Counted from the stretch's first letter, positions 6,822 to 14,460 are shown. The stretch is DNA of 19,125 nucleotides from SIG710 sp045587665 (GCA_045587665.1 JAZNCT010000011.1:1-19125); one strand, 5' to 3'. A program made the numbers and translations. The notes: generated by a model from the letters alone, not told the origin.

Positions 6822-7415
6822 ATGCTTGGAAAAGTATTTGGCGTTATGTGTCTTATATCCATAGCTTTTGGAATTCCGTGTGGAAAAACTGCGGAGCTTG
6901 GGGCGGCGGTTTTTTCGGGGGCAGAGGCGGCAACCGCTTTGTCTATTTCCTTGTGCGGAGCGATGTGCCTTTGGTGCGGAATTATGAATCTTCTTCGTGA
7001 GGCAGGGGCGATCGGGTGGCTGGCTCGCATAATATCTCCCATAATCAGATTATTCTTCCCGGATGCCGAAAAGAGCGGAGAAGGAAAGGAGGAGATTGCC
7101 GCCAGCATTGGGGCAAATCTTCTTGGCATAGGCAATGCGGCAACTCCCCTTGCTCTTTCAGCTATCAGGAAGCTCCATGCTTCAGCTGTTAAAAACGGAG
7201 AAGACCCTGCTTATGCTTCCCGTGATATGATAACCCTTGCCGTGCTGAACACGGCATCTGCAAATCTTTTGCCCACAACGATAATTGCCCTGAGGAGCAA
7301 GGCAGGAGCACTTGCTCCCTTTGCGGTGGTTGCTCCTATCTGGATATGCTCTCTCAGTGCCTCTCTTCTGGCGCTGACGCTTTGTCGGGGCTGTGGCATC
7401 AAAGGCGGGAAATGA
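6822..7415 (+). CDS. spmA: Spore maturation protein A
   Basis: Membrane protein that, with SpmB, is needed for dehydration of the spore core and heat resistance in Bacillus and Clostridium. The 197-residue protein has hydrophobic segments at about residues 2-18, 36-57, 64-80, 136-156 and 162-188. It carries the nucleoside-recognition (Gate) domain with the motif GANLLGIGNAATPLALSAIRKL (98-119), the most characteristic part of SpmA, and NTASANLLPTTIIALRS (143-159). I chose the ATG at 6822 because GGGAGGA ends 7 nt upstream; a start at 6783 would translate through that site. It overlaps spmB by ATGA, so the two are probably translationally coupled. Its presence suggests that the organism makes, or recently made, endospores. 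Confidence 0.93.
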   Translation: MLGKVFGVMCLISIAFGIPCGKTAELGAAVFSGAEAATALSISLCGAMCLWCGIMNLLREAGAIGWLARIISPIIRLFFPDAEKSGEGKEEIAASIGANLLGIGNAATPLALSAIRKLHASAVKNGEDPAYASRDMITLAVLNTASANLLPTTIIALRSKAGALAPFAVVAPIWICSLSASLLALTLCRGCGIKGGK

Positions 7416-7945
7416 TGTTTTTTATTGAATATGCGGCAGAGCTTTCCGTTCCGCTTGTGATAGGTGCGGCAGCTGTGCTGCTGCTCTTTCGAAGGGGAGT
7501 TAGCTTTGATTCTTTTCTTCTTGGGGCAAAAGAAGGTCTGAGCTGCACTGTGGGGCTTTTCCCCTCGCTTTTGGCCATAACGGTTGGCATAAAAATGCTG
7601 AATGCTTCGGGGGTGCTTGAATTTATTTCGGGAGTTATCGAGCCCTTTACAACTGCTCTCGGTATCCCCCCTCAGCTGCTTACTTTGCTTCTTGCGCGCC
7701 CTTTTTCGGGCAGTGCTTCAACTGCGGCATATTCTGAGCTGATGAGTGCCTTTGGTGCAGACAGCTTTCCCTCTTTTTGCGCGGCAGTGATAATGGGAAG
7801 CTCAGATACTGTTGTTTATGTTATAAGCATATATTTTTCCTCTGTTGGGATAAAACATTCTCGCTATGCCTTCCCCTGTGCATTTGCAGTGATGCTTTTT
7901 TGCATATTTTTTGCCTGCTTTCTTTCAAAATTATTTTATTATTAG
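7412..7945 (+). CDS. spmB: Spore maturation protein B
   Basis: Membrane partner of SpmA in spore-core dehydration, 177 residues, the usual length for SpmB. It contains a Gate domain with the family motifs LLLARPFSGSASTAAYSELM (near residue 90) and IMGSSDTVVYVISIYFSSVGIKHSRYA (near 127), and ends in a membrane segment. The start is ATGATG at 7412; the first ATG overlaps the spmA stop codon as ATGA, and only a weak GGCGGGA stands upstream. A longer frame from 7346 would run inside spmA and lacks a ribosome site. Two separate genes here, rather than an spmAB fusion, follow the Bacillus arrangement. Confidence 0.93.
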   Translation: MMFFIEYAAELSVPLVIGAAAVLLLFRRGVSFDSFLLGAKEGLSCTVGLFPSLLAITVGIKMLNASGVLEFISGVIEPFTTALGIPPQLLTLLLARPFSGSASTAAYSELMSAFGADSFPSFCAAVIMGSSDTVVYVISIYFSSVGIKHSRYAFPCAFAVMLFCIFFACFLSKLFYY

Positions 7946-8018
7946 GTGCAAGTATCAAGCTGTGATGAATAATGCTTGCCTCAGGGGCAAAATAATAGAT
8001 AAAAAAACGGAGGAAGCA

Positions 8019-8321
8019 ATGTTCAAGGGATACCAAAAGCAGATGATAGTTCTGAGAGGAACGGGAAGCGAGATATTTGACGAAGTTCACTTTATTTTGA
8101 AAAAAGGCGGTGAGACCTCAAACCGCTATGGCTCAGAGCAAAAATATTCTCGCAGTGAGCAGTCTGCTATGCTTCTTGAGGCAAACAGAATTATAGAAGA
8201 AAACAGACTTGGCAACAAAAGCCGTTCGCAGGGTTACTATGCCGCAAGATATGCGCTGCTTTTCACTCTTGGATTTATACTGGGCGCGGCATTTATTTTG
8301 CTGGCACTTGCCATATCTTGA
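8019..8321 (+). CDS. Small single-pass membrane protein, conserved-hypothetical type
   Basis: Function unknown; 100 residues. The N-terminal part (1-30) reads MFKGYQKQMIVLRGTGSEIFDEVHFILKKG, a strand-rich soluble segment. It is followed by a charged, probably helical region (residues 40-70) containing LLEANRIIEEN. One membrane span close to the C-terminus (about 77-98, LFTLGFILGAAFILLALA) leaves only a residue or two outside, so it looks like a tail-anchored protein with its bulk in the cytoplasm. I chose the ATG at 8019 for its strong ACGGAGGA site. It follows spmB by 73 nt with no terminator between, so it is probably co-transcribed with spmAB. The promoter of the next unit overlaps its stop codon. 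I recall similar small proteins in clostridia but cannot name a family. Confidence 0.75.
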   Translation: MFKGYQKQMIVLRGTGSEIFDEVHFILKKGGETSNRYGSEQKYSRSEQSAMLLEANRIIEENRLGNKSRSQGYYAARYALLFTLGFILGAAFILLALAIS

Positions 8322-8346
8322 CAAATATATGAAAATGTGTTATAAT
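8318..8346 (+). promoter_or_regulatory. Sigma-A promoter of the RNA/rnjA unit
   Basis: TTGACA (8318-8323), a 17-nt spacer and TATAAT (8341-8346), both exact. The -35 box overlaps the stop codon of the preceding small protein. The predicted start is near 8353, about 190 nt upstream of the RNase J start codon, leaving a long leader. Confidence 0.92.
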
Positions 8347-8352
8347 GTAGCA

Positions 8353-8503
8353 TCTAAGAGCCCAGGCTCTGGTTTATGCGCGAGAATTATTCAGATCTGC
8401 TGTATCTGAAAAGTAAAGAACAGGCTCCGAATGTGGATTTGCGTGGACGTGTGGTCAAATCCGATAGGAGCTTCATTTTGTACTGCCGGTCAGTACTCTT
8501 TTT
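8353..8503 (+). ncRNA. Structured RNA or attenuator leader upstream of RNase J
   Basis: About 150 nt between a consensus promoter and a terminator, with several stems visible by eye. AGAGCC/GGCTCT is at 8357-8370. A 7-bp TTCAGAT/ATCTGAA stem spans 8390-8410. A two-part stem has GCTCC (8424-8428) with GGAGC (8467-8471) enclosing GGATTTG (8435-8441) with CAAATCC (8456-8462). The terminator hairpin follows. CAGGCTC occurs twice (8363-8369 without its first A shift, and 8421-8427), so GGAGC can pair with either copy, giving alternative folds. I see no reading frame and no signature of a riboswitch class I know. It could be a stand-alone small RNA (6S-like, for example) or an attenuator of rnjA. 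Confidence 0.55.
8480..8503 (+). terminator. Terminator or attenuator before rnjA
   Basis: GTACTG (8480-8485) pairs with CAGTAC (8491-8496) around a 5-nt loop, then TCTTTTT. It ends 39 nt before the RNase J ATG. The stem is only 6 bp, so readthrough or regulated termination is plausible. No other convincing promoter lies between it and rnjA. Confidence 0.7.
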
Positions 8504-8542
8504 CTGCGTTTATACATAATTGACTTATGAAAGGAATTTTAT

Positions 8543-10219
8543 ATGCAAAAAAAAGCAAACGGAAAGATCCGTATAGTTCCTCTTGGAGGACTTAATGAGA
8601 TTGGAAAGAACCTGACCGTTATTGAATATGAAGATGATATGATAGTTGTTGACTGCGGTCTTGGATTTCCCGATGAGGATATGCTCGGTGTAGATCTGGT
8701 AATACCCGATATGACATATCTTGAGAAGAATGCGGATAGAATAAAGGGTGTTTTTCTCACCCACGGTCATGAGGACCACATAGGAGCTATACCCTATCTG
8801 CTAAGGATCATAAATCCGCCTATCTATGGCACAAAGCTCACTCTTGGTATCATAAAAAACAAGCTTGAAGAGTTTAAGCTTCAGAATGAGCCCGATCTCA
8901 GATGTGTAAAAGCAGGAAGCATTATAAAAGCAGGTGCGATGAGCGTTGAGTTTATTCATGCAAATCACTCTATTGCCGATGCTTGCTGTCTTGCTGTCGG
9001 AACGCCTATAGGAACGATTGTTCACACGGGAGATTTTAAGCTGGATCTGACCCCCATAGACGGAGAGATGATGAATGTAACTCGTCTTGGCGAGCTTGGC
9101 AAAAAAGGCGTGCTGATGCTTCTCTGTGAATCTACAAATGCAGAGCGTCCCGGTTATACTCCCTCTGAAAAAGAGGTTGGAAAATCGCTTGAGCATATTT
9201 TTTCAACAAACACGGATAAGAGAATAGTCATTGCCACTTTCTCATCAAATGTGCACAGAGTTCAGCAGATAATAGATATCAGTGCTTCGCACGGAAGAAA
9301 GGTTGCCGTAACCGGCAGAAGTATGCTCAACATTGTAAGTGCTGCAGTGGAGCTTGGATATATGAGCGTTCCCGAAGGGGTTCTGATAGATATTGGTGAG
9401 ATAAAACGCTTTAAGCCCACGGAGCTGACTCTGATCACTACAGGCAGCCAGGGGGAACCGATGTCTGCCCTTTACAGAATGGCATTTTCGGACCACGATA
9501 AGGTGAGGCTCGATTCAAACGACCTTGTTATCCTTTCTTCAAGCGCAATACCGGGAAATGAAAAGCTGGTTGGCAGGATAATAAACGAACTTACCAAAAA
9601 GAATGTGAGCGTTCTCCACGATGCGGTTGTTGCGGTCCATGTTTCGGGTCACGCCTGTAGGGAGGAGCTGAAGCTGATGCAGGCTCTTACAAAGCCTAAA
9701 TATTTCATGCCTATCCACGGCGAATTCAGACACCTGAGCGCAAACAGGGAGATTGCTTTAACAATGGGAATGAAGCCCAATAATATCTTTATTTCAGAGA
9801 TAGGCAGGGTGCTTGAGATCGACCGCAAGGGAGCAAGGTGGGCAGGCACCGTTCAGGCGGGCAACGTGCTTGTTGACGGTCTTGGCGTTGGAGATGTTGG
9901 CAATATAGTTCTGCGTGACAGACGTCATCTGGCACAGGACGGTCTTATCGTTGTGGTTGCCACAATAGATGCGGAAGACAGGCTCCTTATATCAGGCCCC
10001 GATATTGTTTCGAGAGGATTTGTTTATGTGAGAGAATCCGAGGCACTTATGGAAGAGGTAAAGAGAATTGCAATGGATTCGATAATAAACTGTCTTGATA
10101 ATTCGGAGGTCTATGACCGTATGCAGCTTAAAACAAGAGTCAAGGACGAGCTTGCAAAATTCCTGTATTCAAAAACAAAGCGCAAGCCCATGGTATTGCC
10201 GGTTATAATGAATATCTAA
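8543..10219 (+). CDS. rnj: Ribonuclease J
   Basis: Metallo-beta-lactamase/beta-CASP ribonuclease with 5'-to-3' exonuclease and endonuclease activity, central to mRNA decay and rRNA maturation in Firmicutes. The 558 residues match the usual length of about 555. The active-site motif is HGHEDH (74-79), with further metal ligands in NHSI (141-144) and HTGDFK (161-166). The beta-CASP domain has FSSNVHRVQQIID, GSQGEPMSALYRMA and HVSGHA. The C-terminal domain follows from about residue 445. GAAAGGA stands about 9 nt before the ATG. Only one RNase J gene is in view, so J1 and J2 cannot be told apart. A promoter 200 bp upstream and an intervening terminator suggest that expression depends on readthrough of a structured leader. 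RNase J genes in Firmicutes are often self-controlled, so this deserves attention. Confidence 0.96.
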   Translation: MQKKANGKIRIVPLGGLNEIGKNLTVIEYEDDMIVVDCGLGFPDEDMLGVDLVIPDMTYLEKNADRIKGVFLTHGHEDHIGAIPYLLRIINPPIYGTKLTLGIIKNKLEEFKLQNEPDLRCVKAGSIIKAGAMSVEFIHANHSIADACCLAVGTPIGTIVHTGDFKLDLTPIDGEMMNVTRLGELGKKGVLMLLCESTNAERPGYTPSEKEVGKSLEHIFSTNTDKRIVIATFSSNVHRVQQIIDISASHGRKVAVTGRSMLNIVSAAVELGYMSVPEGVLIDIGEIKRFKPTELTLITTGSQGEPMSALYRMAFSDHDKVRLDSNDLVILSSSAIPGNEKLVGRIINELTKKNVSVLHDAVVAVHVSGHACREELKLMQALTKPKYFMPIHGEFRHLSANREIALTMGMKPNNIFISEIGRVLEIDRKGARWAGTVQAGNVLVDGLGVGDVGNIVLRDRRHLAQDGLIVVVATIDAEDRLLISGPDIVSRGFVYVRESEALMEEVKRIAMDSIINCLDNSEVYDRMQLKTRVKDELAKFLYSKTKRKPMVLPVIMNI

Positions 10220-10392
10220 GTAATTTTTTGCCCAAAACAGCAAAGGTTTTGCTATCGTTCAAAAACACTTCACAAAATGCACATATATAGTATGTATAAT
10301 ATAGTCATATTGTGTTTGTGCCAAAAAGGTTTTTTTGCGCCATGATCGCGCTGAAAATAAATTCAATAAAAAATAAGGACGGTATTCTCAAA

Positions 10393-12120
10393 ATGGGAAA
10401 AGGACAAAGAGCCAGAGAACAGAGGGCTCAGAATCAAACAGTAAATCCGCAGAAGAAAAATTCTGCCAAAAAGAAAAAAGGCGGCAATAATGGCTGGGTA
10501 TCCACTCTCGTTGTTGTTTTGGCAATAGTGCTTGTAGTTGGCATTTTCGTTGCCAATTATATCACAAACAGCGGCATATTGCTCCGCAGCAAAACAGTTA
10601 TGAAGACCGATAATTTTGAGGTTAACGGAACTGTTATGAAATATGCCACAATGACATCATATCAGTCATATGTAAATACTCTTGGAGATCTTGTTGCGCA
10701 GCTTGGTCTTGATACATCAAAGCCTCTTGCTTCACAGCCTTATGGTGAAGAGGGCAAGACATGGCTCGACTATTTCAAGGATACTGCAAAAACACAGCTT
10801 TCTGAGATTCTTGTTTATGCCGAGGCTGCAAAGGCTGCCGGCGTTGAGCTTGATTCAGATGAGCTTGCCGGTATCAAGGAAAACGTAGATTCTCTGGACA
10901 CCATGGCTGTAACGGCAGGCTATTATTCTGCTGATGCCTATATTAAGGCTGTTTACGGAAGCGGAGTTAACAAAAAGGATATACGCGATTTTATGGAGCT
11001 CTCTACCCTTGCAAGCAAATATGAGCGCCAGATCAGCGAGGATGCAGAAAAGGCTGTAACAGACGAAGAGCTTGATGCTTATTATAAGGAACATATCGAA
11101 GACTATACTGTTGCAGACATAATCTCATACACAGAGAATCTCACACTTGCAGCAGATCTTACTGCAGATGAAAAGGCAGCGAAGAAGGCTGAATTCCTTG
11201 CAAAGTTTGACACAATGAAAGCCGCAACCTCTGAGGAAGAATTCAAAACAAATCTTCTTAATTATCTCACAGCTAAGGCAGAAGAGGACGGCACACTTGG
11301 AGACGAGGGGGCTCTTAGCCCCGAGGATAAGCTGACAAGCTGCTATAAGACCGTTAGCAAGGGCGATATAAAGAACGCTGATGCTACCTCATGGCTGTTT
11401 GAGCTTGCAGATTCTGCTTTTGTCAGAAATGCCGGAGAGGTGAACCTCTTCAGCTTTGGAGATAAAGAGGACAGTGCTGATGAAACCGAAAACGAGGTCG
11501 AAGATGAGGCAGAGGATACATCTGCAGATACTGAGGCAATCGAGTTCGAAGATACAGCAGAGGCTGCAGAGGACGCAGACTCAACTATAGATGCTTCTGA
11601 TATTCTCGGCGACACTGAAGAAGCAAAGGATACAACCTTCACAGCTGAGATATACTTTATCGTTAAAGCTCCTTATGCAGACGAGAAGGCAACAAAGAAT
11701 GTAGGACATATTCTTCTTTCATTTGATTCTTACGGAAGCAACGATGCCGCAAAGGCAGCCGCTGACGGAGTATATGCAGAATATCTTGCAGGTGACAAGA
11801 CAAAGGAAAGCTTTGAGGCTCTTGCAAATAAGTATACAAGCGACGGCTCTGTTTTCTATGAAAACGTTAAAGAGGGCGAAATGGTTGAAACATATAACGA
11901 TTGGATATATGATGAAACACGCAAGGTTGGCGACACAGGCATAGTTGAAACCGAGTTTGGTTATCACATCATGTATTTTGTAGGTGATGGCTATCCGCTC
12001 TGGAAGGCTGATTGCCTGACAACGATCACAAGCGAAAAAGCAGCAGATATATTTGAAGAATATCAGGCTAAATATGTTGTAACCGTTGATGAAAAGGCTA
12101 TGGCGCAGGTTAAGGGCTGA
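10393..12120 (+). CDS. Membrane-anchored parvulin-type peptidyl-prolyl isomerase (PrsA/SurA-like)
   Basis: Probable foldase for secreted proteins, 575 residues. A Lys/Arg-rich cytoplasmic tail (1-34) precedes one membrane span (about 35-57, WVSTLVVVLAIVLVVGIFVANYI). There is no lipobox Cys, so unlike Bacillus PrsA it is not a lipoprotein. A helical chaperone-like region (about 85-250) contains VTDEELDAYYKEH. The C-terminal rotamase domain (about 432-530) shows the parvulin pattern NVGHILLSF, FEALANKYTSD, GEMVETYNDWIYD and GDTGIVETEFGYHIMYFV. Between them lies an acidic low-complexity stretch (about 357-415) made almost only of E, D, A, T and S. I chose the ATG at 10393, in frame 27 codons after a GTG at 10312; AAGGA lies about 12 nt upstream, a weak site. 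TATAAT at 10295-10300 may mark a promoter but has no good -35 box. Catalytic activity of the rotamase domain is not certain. Confidence 0.82.
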   Translation: MGKGQRAREQRAQNQTVNPQKKNSAKKKKGGNNGWVSTLVVVLAIVLVVGIFVANYITNSGILLRSKTVMKTDNFEVNGTVMKYATMTSYQSYVNTLGDLVAQLGLDTSKPLASQPYGEEGKTWLDYFKDTAKTQLSEILVYAEAAKAAGVELDSDELAGIKENVDSLDTMAVTAGYYSADAYIKAVYGSGVNKKDIRDFMELSTLASKYERQISEDAEKAVTDEELDAYYKEHIEDYTVADIISYTENLTLAADLTADEKAAKKAEFLAKFDTMKAATSEEEFKTNLLNYLTAKAEEDGTLGDEGALSPEDKLTSCYKTVSKGDIKNADATSWLFELADSAFVRNAGEVNLFSFGDKEDSADETENEVEDEAEDTSADTEAIEFEDTAEAAEDADSTIDASDILGDTEEAKDTTFTAEIYFIVKAPYADEKATKNVGHILLSFDSYGSNDAAKAAADGVYAEYLAGDKTKESFEALANKYTSDGSVFYENVKEGEMVETYNDWIYDETRKVGDTGIVETEFGYHIMYFVGDGYPLWKADCLTTITSEKAADIFEEYQAKYVVTVDEKAMAQVKG

Positions 12121-12145
12121 TTAAGCTCTCGGAATGTCTAAAACT

Positions 12146-12182
12146 GAAAGCGGCACGGCTTGACCTTGCCGCTTTCCTTTTT
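12146..12182 (+). terminator. Intrinsic terminator after the foldase gene
   Basis: Perfect 10-bp stem GAAAGCGGCA (12146-12155) with TGCCGCTTTC (12167-12176), 11-nt loop, then a short T tract (12178-12182). Confidence 0.9.
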
Positions 12183-12248
12183 AAAAATCACGAACCAAGG
12201 GCAAAGGATGCCCATATAATGTTAAAAAACAGCGAGGTTTTATACAAA

Positions 12249-12896
12249 ATGGTAATCGAACCCAAAAACACAACAGTTGCATATCGCTGTCCCCATTGCG
12301 GCGGCGGAGTTCTCAGCGCAGTGAGCCCCTTTGCCATTGGCGCTGACATGATAAAGCTGAAATGTGAGTGCGGAAAAAGCGAGATGTCTATCGTTTTTGG
12401 ACATGACGGAAAGGTTAAGCTTTCTGTTCCATGTATGCTTTGCCCGAAGCCGCATAATTTCACGGTGTCCAAAAACCTGTTTTTCGGCAAAGAACTGTTT
12501 TTGCTCCCTTGTCCCTATTCGGATGTAAACATTTGCTTTATGGGAGATATGAATATGGTCAAGGCAGAGCTATCCAAAACCGAGCTGGAGCTTCTTGATA
12601 TGCTTGAAAAAAGCGGTATTGAAGGAGGCTTTGAGGCTCTTCACGCCGCAGATGAGGCAGACCTGCTTCCCGATCCTCAGATATATGACATAATAATGTT
12701 TGTTATAAAGGATCTTGAAGAGGAAGGAAAGATATACTGCCGATGCAGTGAAGAAAAAGGAGAATATGAGGCAGAAGTGCTTGACTACGGTATAAGAGTT
12801 CGATGCACAAAATGCGGTGCTGAGCAGATAATCCCCACCGACAGCCTGCTTGCCGCAAACGCATTTCTCAATGCCGACAGCTTGCATCTTGAATAA
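12249..12896 (+). CDS. Cys-rich conserved hypothetical protein with zinc-ribbon-like CxxC pairs
   Basis: Function unknown; 215 residues, no signal peptide or membrane span, so cytoplasmic. CPHC (14-17) with CEC (39-41) and CMLC (62-65) forms a likely metal-binding N-terminal module (MVIEPKNTTVAYRCPHCGGGVLS...). A helical middle follows (about 103-160), and RCTKCGAEQIIPT near 185-197 is a second CxxC knuckle with the look of a zinc-ribbon end. The start is uncertain. I prefer the ATG at 12249 because a TATAAT at 12215-12220 would put transcription start between it and the ATG at 12219. The earlier ATG would add ten residues and has AAGGA 10 nt upstream. I recall similar proteins in clostridial genomes without an assigned role. 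It stands alone between two terminators. Confidence 0.78.
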   Translation: MVIEPKNTTVAYRCPHCGGGVLSAVSPFAIGADMIKLKCECGKSEMSIVFGHDGKVKLSVPCMLCPKPHNFTVSKNLFFGKELFLLPCPYSDVNICFMGDMNMVKAELSKTELELLDMLEKSGIEGGFEALHAADEADLLPDPQIYDIIMFVIKDLEEEGKIYCRCSEEKGEYEAEVLDYGIRVRCTKCGAEQIIPTDSLLAANAFLNADSLHLE

Positions 12897-12927
12897 AAAA
12901 CTTGTGAGTGATAAAACAAGCGCAATC

Positions 12928-12966
12928 CACCATAGATTTAAAATGAATCTATGGTGAATTTTTTTG
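12928..12966 (+). terminator. Intrinsic terminator after the Cys-rich gene
   Basis: 11-bp perfect stem CACCATAGATT (12928-12938) with AATCTATGGTG (12946-12956), 7-nt loop, then AATTTTTTT. Strong U-tract. Confidence 0.92.
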
Positions 12967-13144
12967 TGGCAATTCTCTTAGAATAGTGAAAATATCTTTT
13001 TGGGATAGATCAGGAGCTCCTATCAAAAGCAAGCCCCGGAGATCATTCGTCACGCCAAAGGTAAAAGTCAAGAAAGTTTTCGGAAAAAATAAACAATTTT
13101 GTCTTTGATGTTTTGTGCAAAGCAACATTATTTTTTTGGGATTG
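12967..13144. other. Non-coding stretch between terminator and next promoter
   Basis: About 180 bp without a gene I can support. It contains the 10-bp palindrome AGGAGCTCCT (13012-13021), itself inside GATAG (13004-13008) and CTATC (13020-13024). Near 13108-13137 an imperfect ATGTT...AACAT hairpin is followed by a T-rich run that could be a weak terminator. No promoter drives it convincingly, so it may be spacer or a decayed element. Confidence 0.3.
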
Positions 13145-13173
13145 TTGACATTTCCCCCATAATATTGTAAAAT
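13145..13173 (+). promoter_or_regulatory. Sigma-A promoter of the DUF6273 gene
   Basis: TTGACA (13145-13150), a 17-nt spacer and TAAAAT (13168-13173). The predicted start near 13180 leaves a short leader with CGGAGGT (13191-13197) before the ATG at 13202. Confidence 0.85.
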
Positions 13174-13201
13174 AAATTACCAATGGAATTCGGAGGTTTT
13201 T

Positions 13202-14116
13202 ATGGAACAAAATACCCCCAAAACGCTTTGCACCGATCAAAACAATGATGTGTTAAAAGAAGTAACAAAAGGAAAAAAGAAGAAAGCCAAAGATCATGTG
13301 AAAAGGCTCAGAATAGCTGTTTGCCTGCTGACTGCTTGGATAGTTATTTTAACCCTTTTGCTTGCGGCGCTTTCAGCCTTTGTTTTTGCCGATGAGCTGA
13401 CATATCGCTATGCTAAGCATTGCATAGAAAAAGGAAATATAGAAGAAGGTGTTATGCTCCTTAATTCGGTTGCATATCACGCAGATGCTTCCGATATACT
13501 TGATAAATATAAGTATACAGTTAAAGGTAATATTGTTAAGTTCGGCACATATGAGCAGGATAACGATAAGAGCAACGGCAGTGAAGCTATCGAATGGATA
13601 GTGCTCGAGCACGATGCCGAAAACAGCAGATCGCTGCTTGTGAGCCGCTATGCAATAGAATGTATACCTTACAGAGATGATTACGGTGCTGTAACGTGGG
13701 AGAATAGCGATGTACGTGCCTGGCTCAATAACAAATTTATCGATTCTGCATTTCATGGTGCCGAGATCGGAAAAATAATCGAAAGCGATATCGAAACTCC
13801 TGCAAATGTTACATACGGTACAGAGGGTGGTAATATAACAGCGGATAAGCTGTTCCTTCTAAGCGATGAAGAATTTCAGAGATATCTTGCAAATACCGAG
13901 AATGCCATAGGCTACACAACGCCCTATTCGCTTGATAGGGGAGTTCTTTCCGGACCTATCAGCGGCACAAGCGTCTGCTGGCTCCGAACACCCGGTGAGA
14001 GCCTTGTTTACGTTTCCACTGTCAGCTATGTTGGCGAGCTTAATTCTGCAGGCGTGTATTCCTATAGTGCATCCTGCGGTGTAAGACCTGCTATGTGGAT
14101 AAGCACTGCAGAATAA
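13202..14116 (+). CDS. Membrane-anchored DUF6273 domain protein
   Basis: Role unknown; 304 residues. A cytoplasmic tail with a Lys cluster (GKKKKAKDHVKRLR, 24-37) is followed by one membrane span (about 38-63). A short helical stretch (65-100, resembling one TPR-like pair) links to the external C-terminal domain (about 108-304). That domain has the repeated hallmarks of DUF6273, a beta-rich fold related in appearance to formylglycine-generating or sulfatase-modifying domains: IEWIVLE, TWENSDVRAWLNNKFI (165-180), KLFLLSDEEFQ (216-226), CWLRTPG (259-265) and CGVRPAMWI (292-300). No catalytic residues can be named. The strong CGGAGGT site fixes the start. It is a single-gene unit with its own promoter and terminator. 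Proteins of this type are numerous in gut Firmicutes, but what they bind is not known to me. Confidence 0.82.
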   Translation: MEQNTPKTLCTDQNNDVLKEVTKGKKKKAKDHVKRLRIAVCLLTAWIVILTLLLAALSAFVFADELTYRYAKHCIEKGNIEEGVMLLNSVAYHADASDILDKYKYTVKGNIVKFGTYEQDNDKSNGSEAIEWIVLEHDAENSRSLLVSRYAIECIPYRDDYGAVTWENSDVRAWLNNKFIDSAFHGAEIGKIIESDIETPANVTYGTEGGNITADKLFLLSDEEFQRYLANTENAIGYTTPYSLDRGVLSGPISGTSVCWLRTPGESLVYVSTVSYVGELNSAGVYSYSASCGVRPAMWISTAE

Positions 14117-14127
14117 TTTGTTTTTAT

Positions 14128-14169
14128 CGACTTGACATTTTACCATAGTAAGTGTCAAGTCGTTTTTTT
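14128..14169 (+). terminator. Intrinsic terminator after the DUF6273 gene
   Basis: Perfect 10-bp stem CGACTTGACA (14128-14137) with TGTCAAGTCG (14153-14162), followed by TTTTTTT (14163-14169). Confidence 0.93.
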
Positions 14170-14170
14170 G

Positions 14171-14410
14171 CAGAAAACTCTATTTCACACAAAGGGCGCA
14201 AATGCAGGGTTTTCTCAGGTTGATATCAATATAGAGGCACTTGATTGCGAGATATTACACATCGGATATATCCTGCTTCTTGATGCTCTTTATAAATCGG
14301 ATGACAAATACGGAACAAAAATGGCAAGACTGCTTCACGATATCAAGGCAAAGGGAGTCAAGACCGCTATCGACGTTGTAAGCGAGGAGGGCAACAGATT
14401 TGTGCAAACA
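14171..14410 (+). pseudogene. Internal fragment of a PfkB-family sugar kinase
   Basis: About 80 codons that read as the middle of a PfkB (ribokinase-family) carbohydrate kinase: LFHTKGANAGFSQVDINIEA, then HIGYILLLDAL, then YGTKMARLLHDIKAKGVKTA and IDVVSEEGNRF. In intact family members this segment lies around residues 95-175 of some 330-370. Everything before and after is missing, including the N-terminal sugar-binding GG motif and the C-terminal DTxGAGD catalytic motif. The frame can be read from an ATG at 14132, but that codon lies inside the terminator of the preceding gene and has no ribosome site. The frame ends within a second terminator hairpin. The fragment therefore starts directly after one terminator and stops at another, with neither promoter nor start. 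A decayed remnant left by deletion is the best explanation. The remaining frame is free of stops, so the loss may be recent. Confidence 0.82.
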
Positions 14411-14420
14411 GTATATATGG

Positions 14421-14456
14421 ATATCCGCCGCGCCAAATGGCTCGGCGGATATTTTT
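14421..14456 (+). terminator. Terminator after the kinase remnant
   Basis: ATATCCGCCG (14421-14430) pairs with CGGCGGATAT (14443-14452); an inner GCC/GGC extends it. TTTT follows. The stem would serve the lost kinase gene or readthrough from upstream. Confidence 0.88.
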
Positions 14457-14460
14457 GATA

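Noticed and set aside
8353..8503. Firm identification as 6S RNA, SRP RNA or a known riboswitch
   Set aside because: I could not find the signature motifs of SRP RNA or any riboswitch class, nor a convincing closing stem of 6S RNA. It is kept as unclassified.
10239..10253. AGCAAA/TTTGCT hairpin as terminator of RNase J
   Set aside because: The 6-bp stem has no U-tract after it on either strand.
14132..14458. A 108-codon frame read as an intact small gene
   Set aside because: Its ATG lies inside the terminator of the preceding gene, it has no ribosome site, and its last codons are encoded by a second terminator hairpin. Only the middle resembles a known family, so I call it a remnant.
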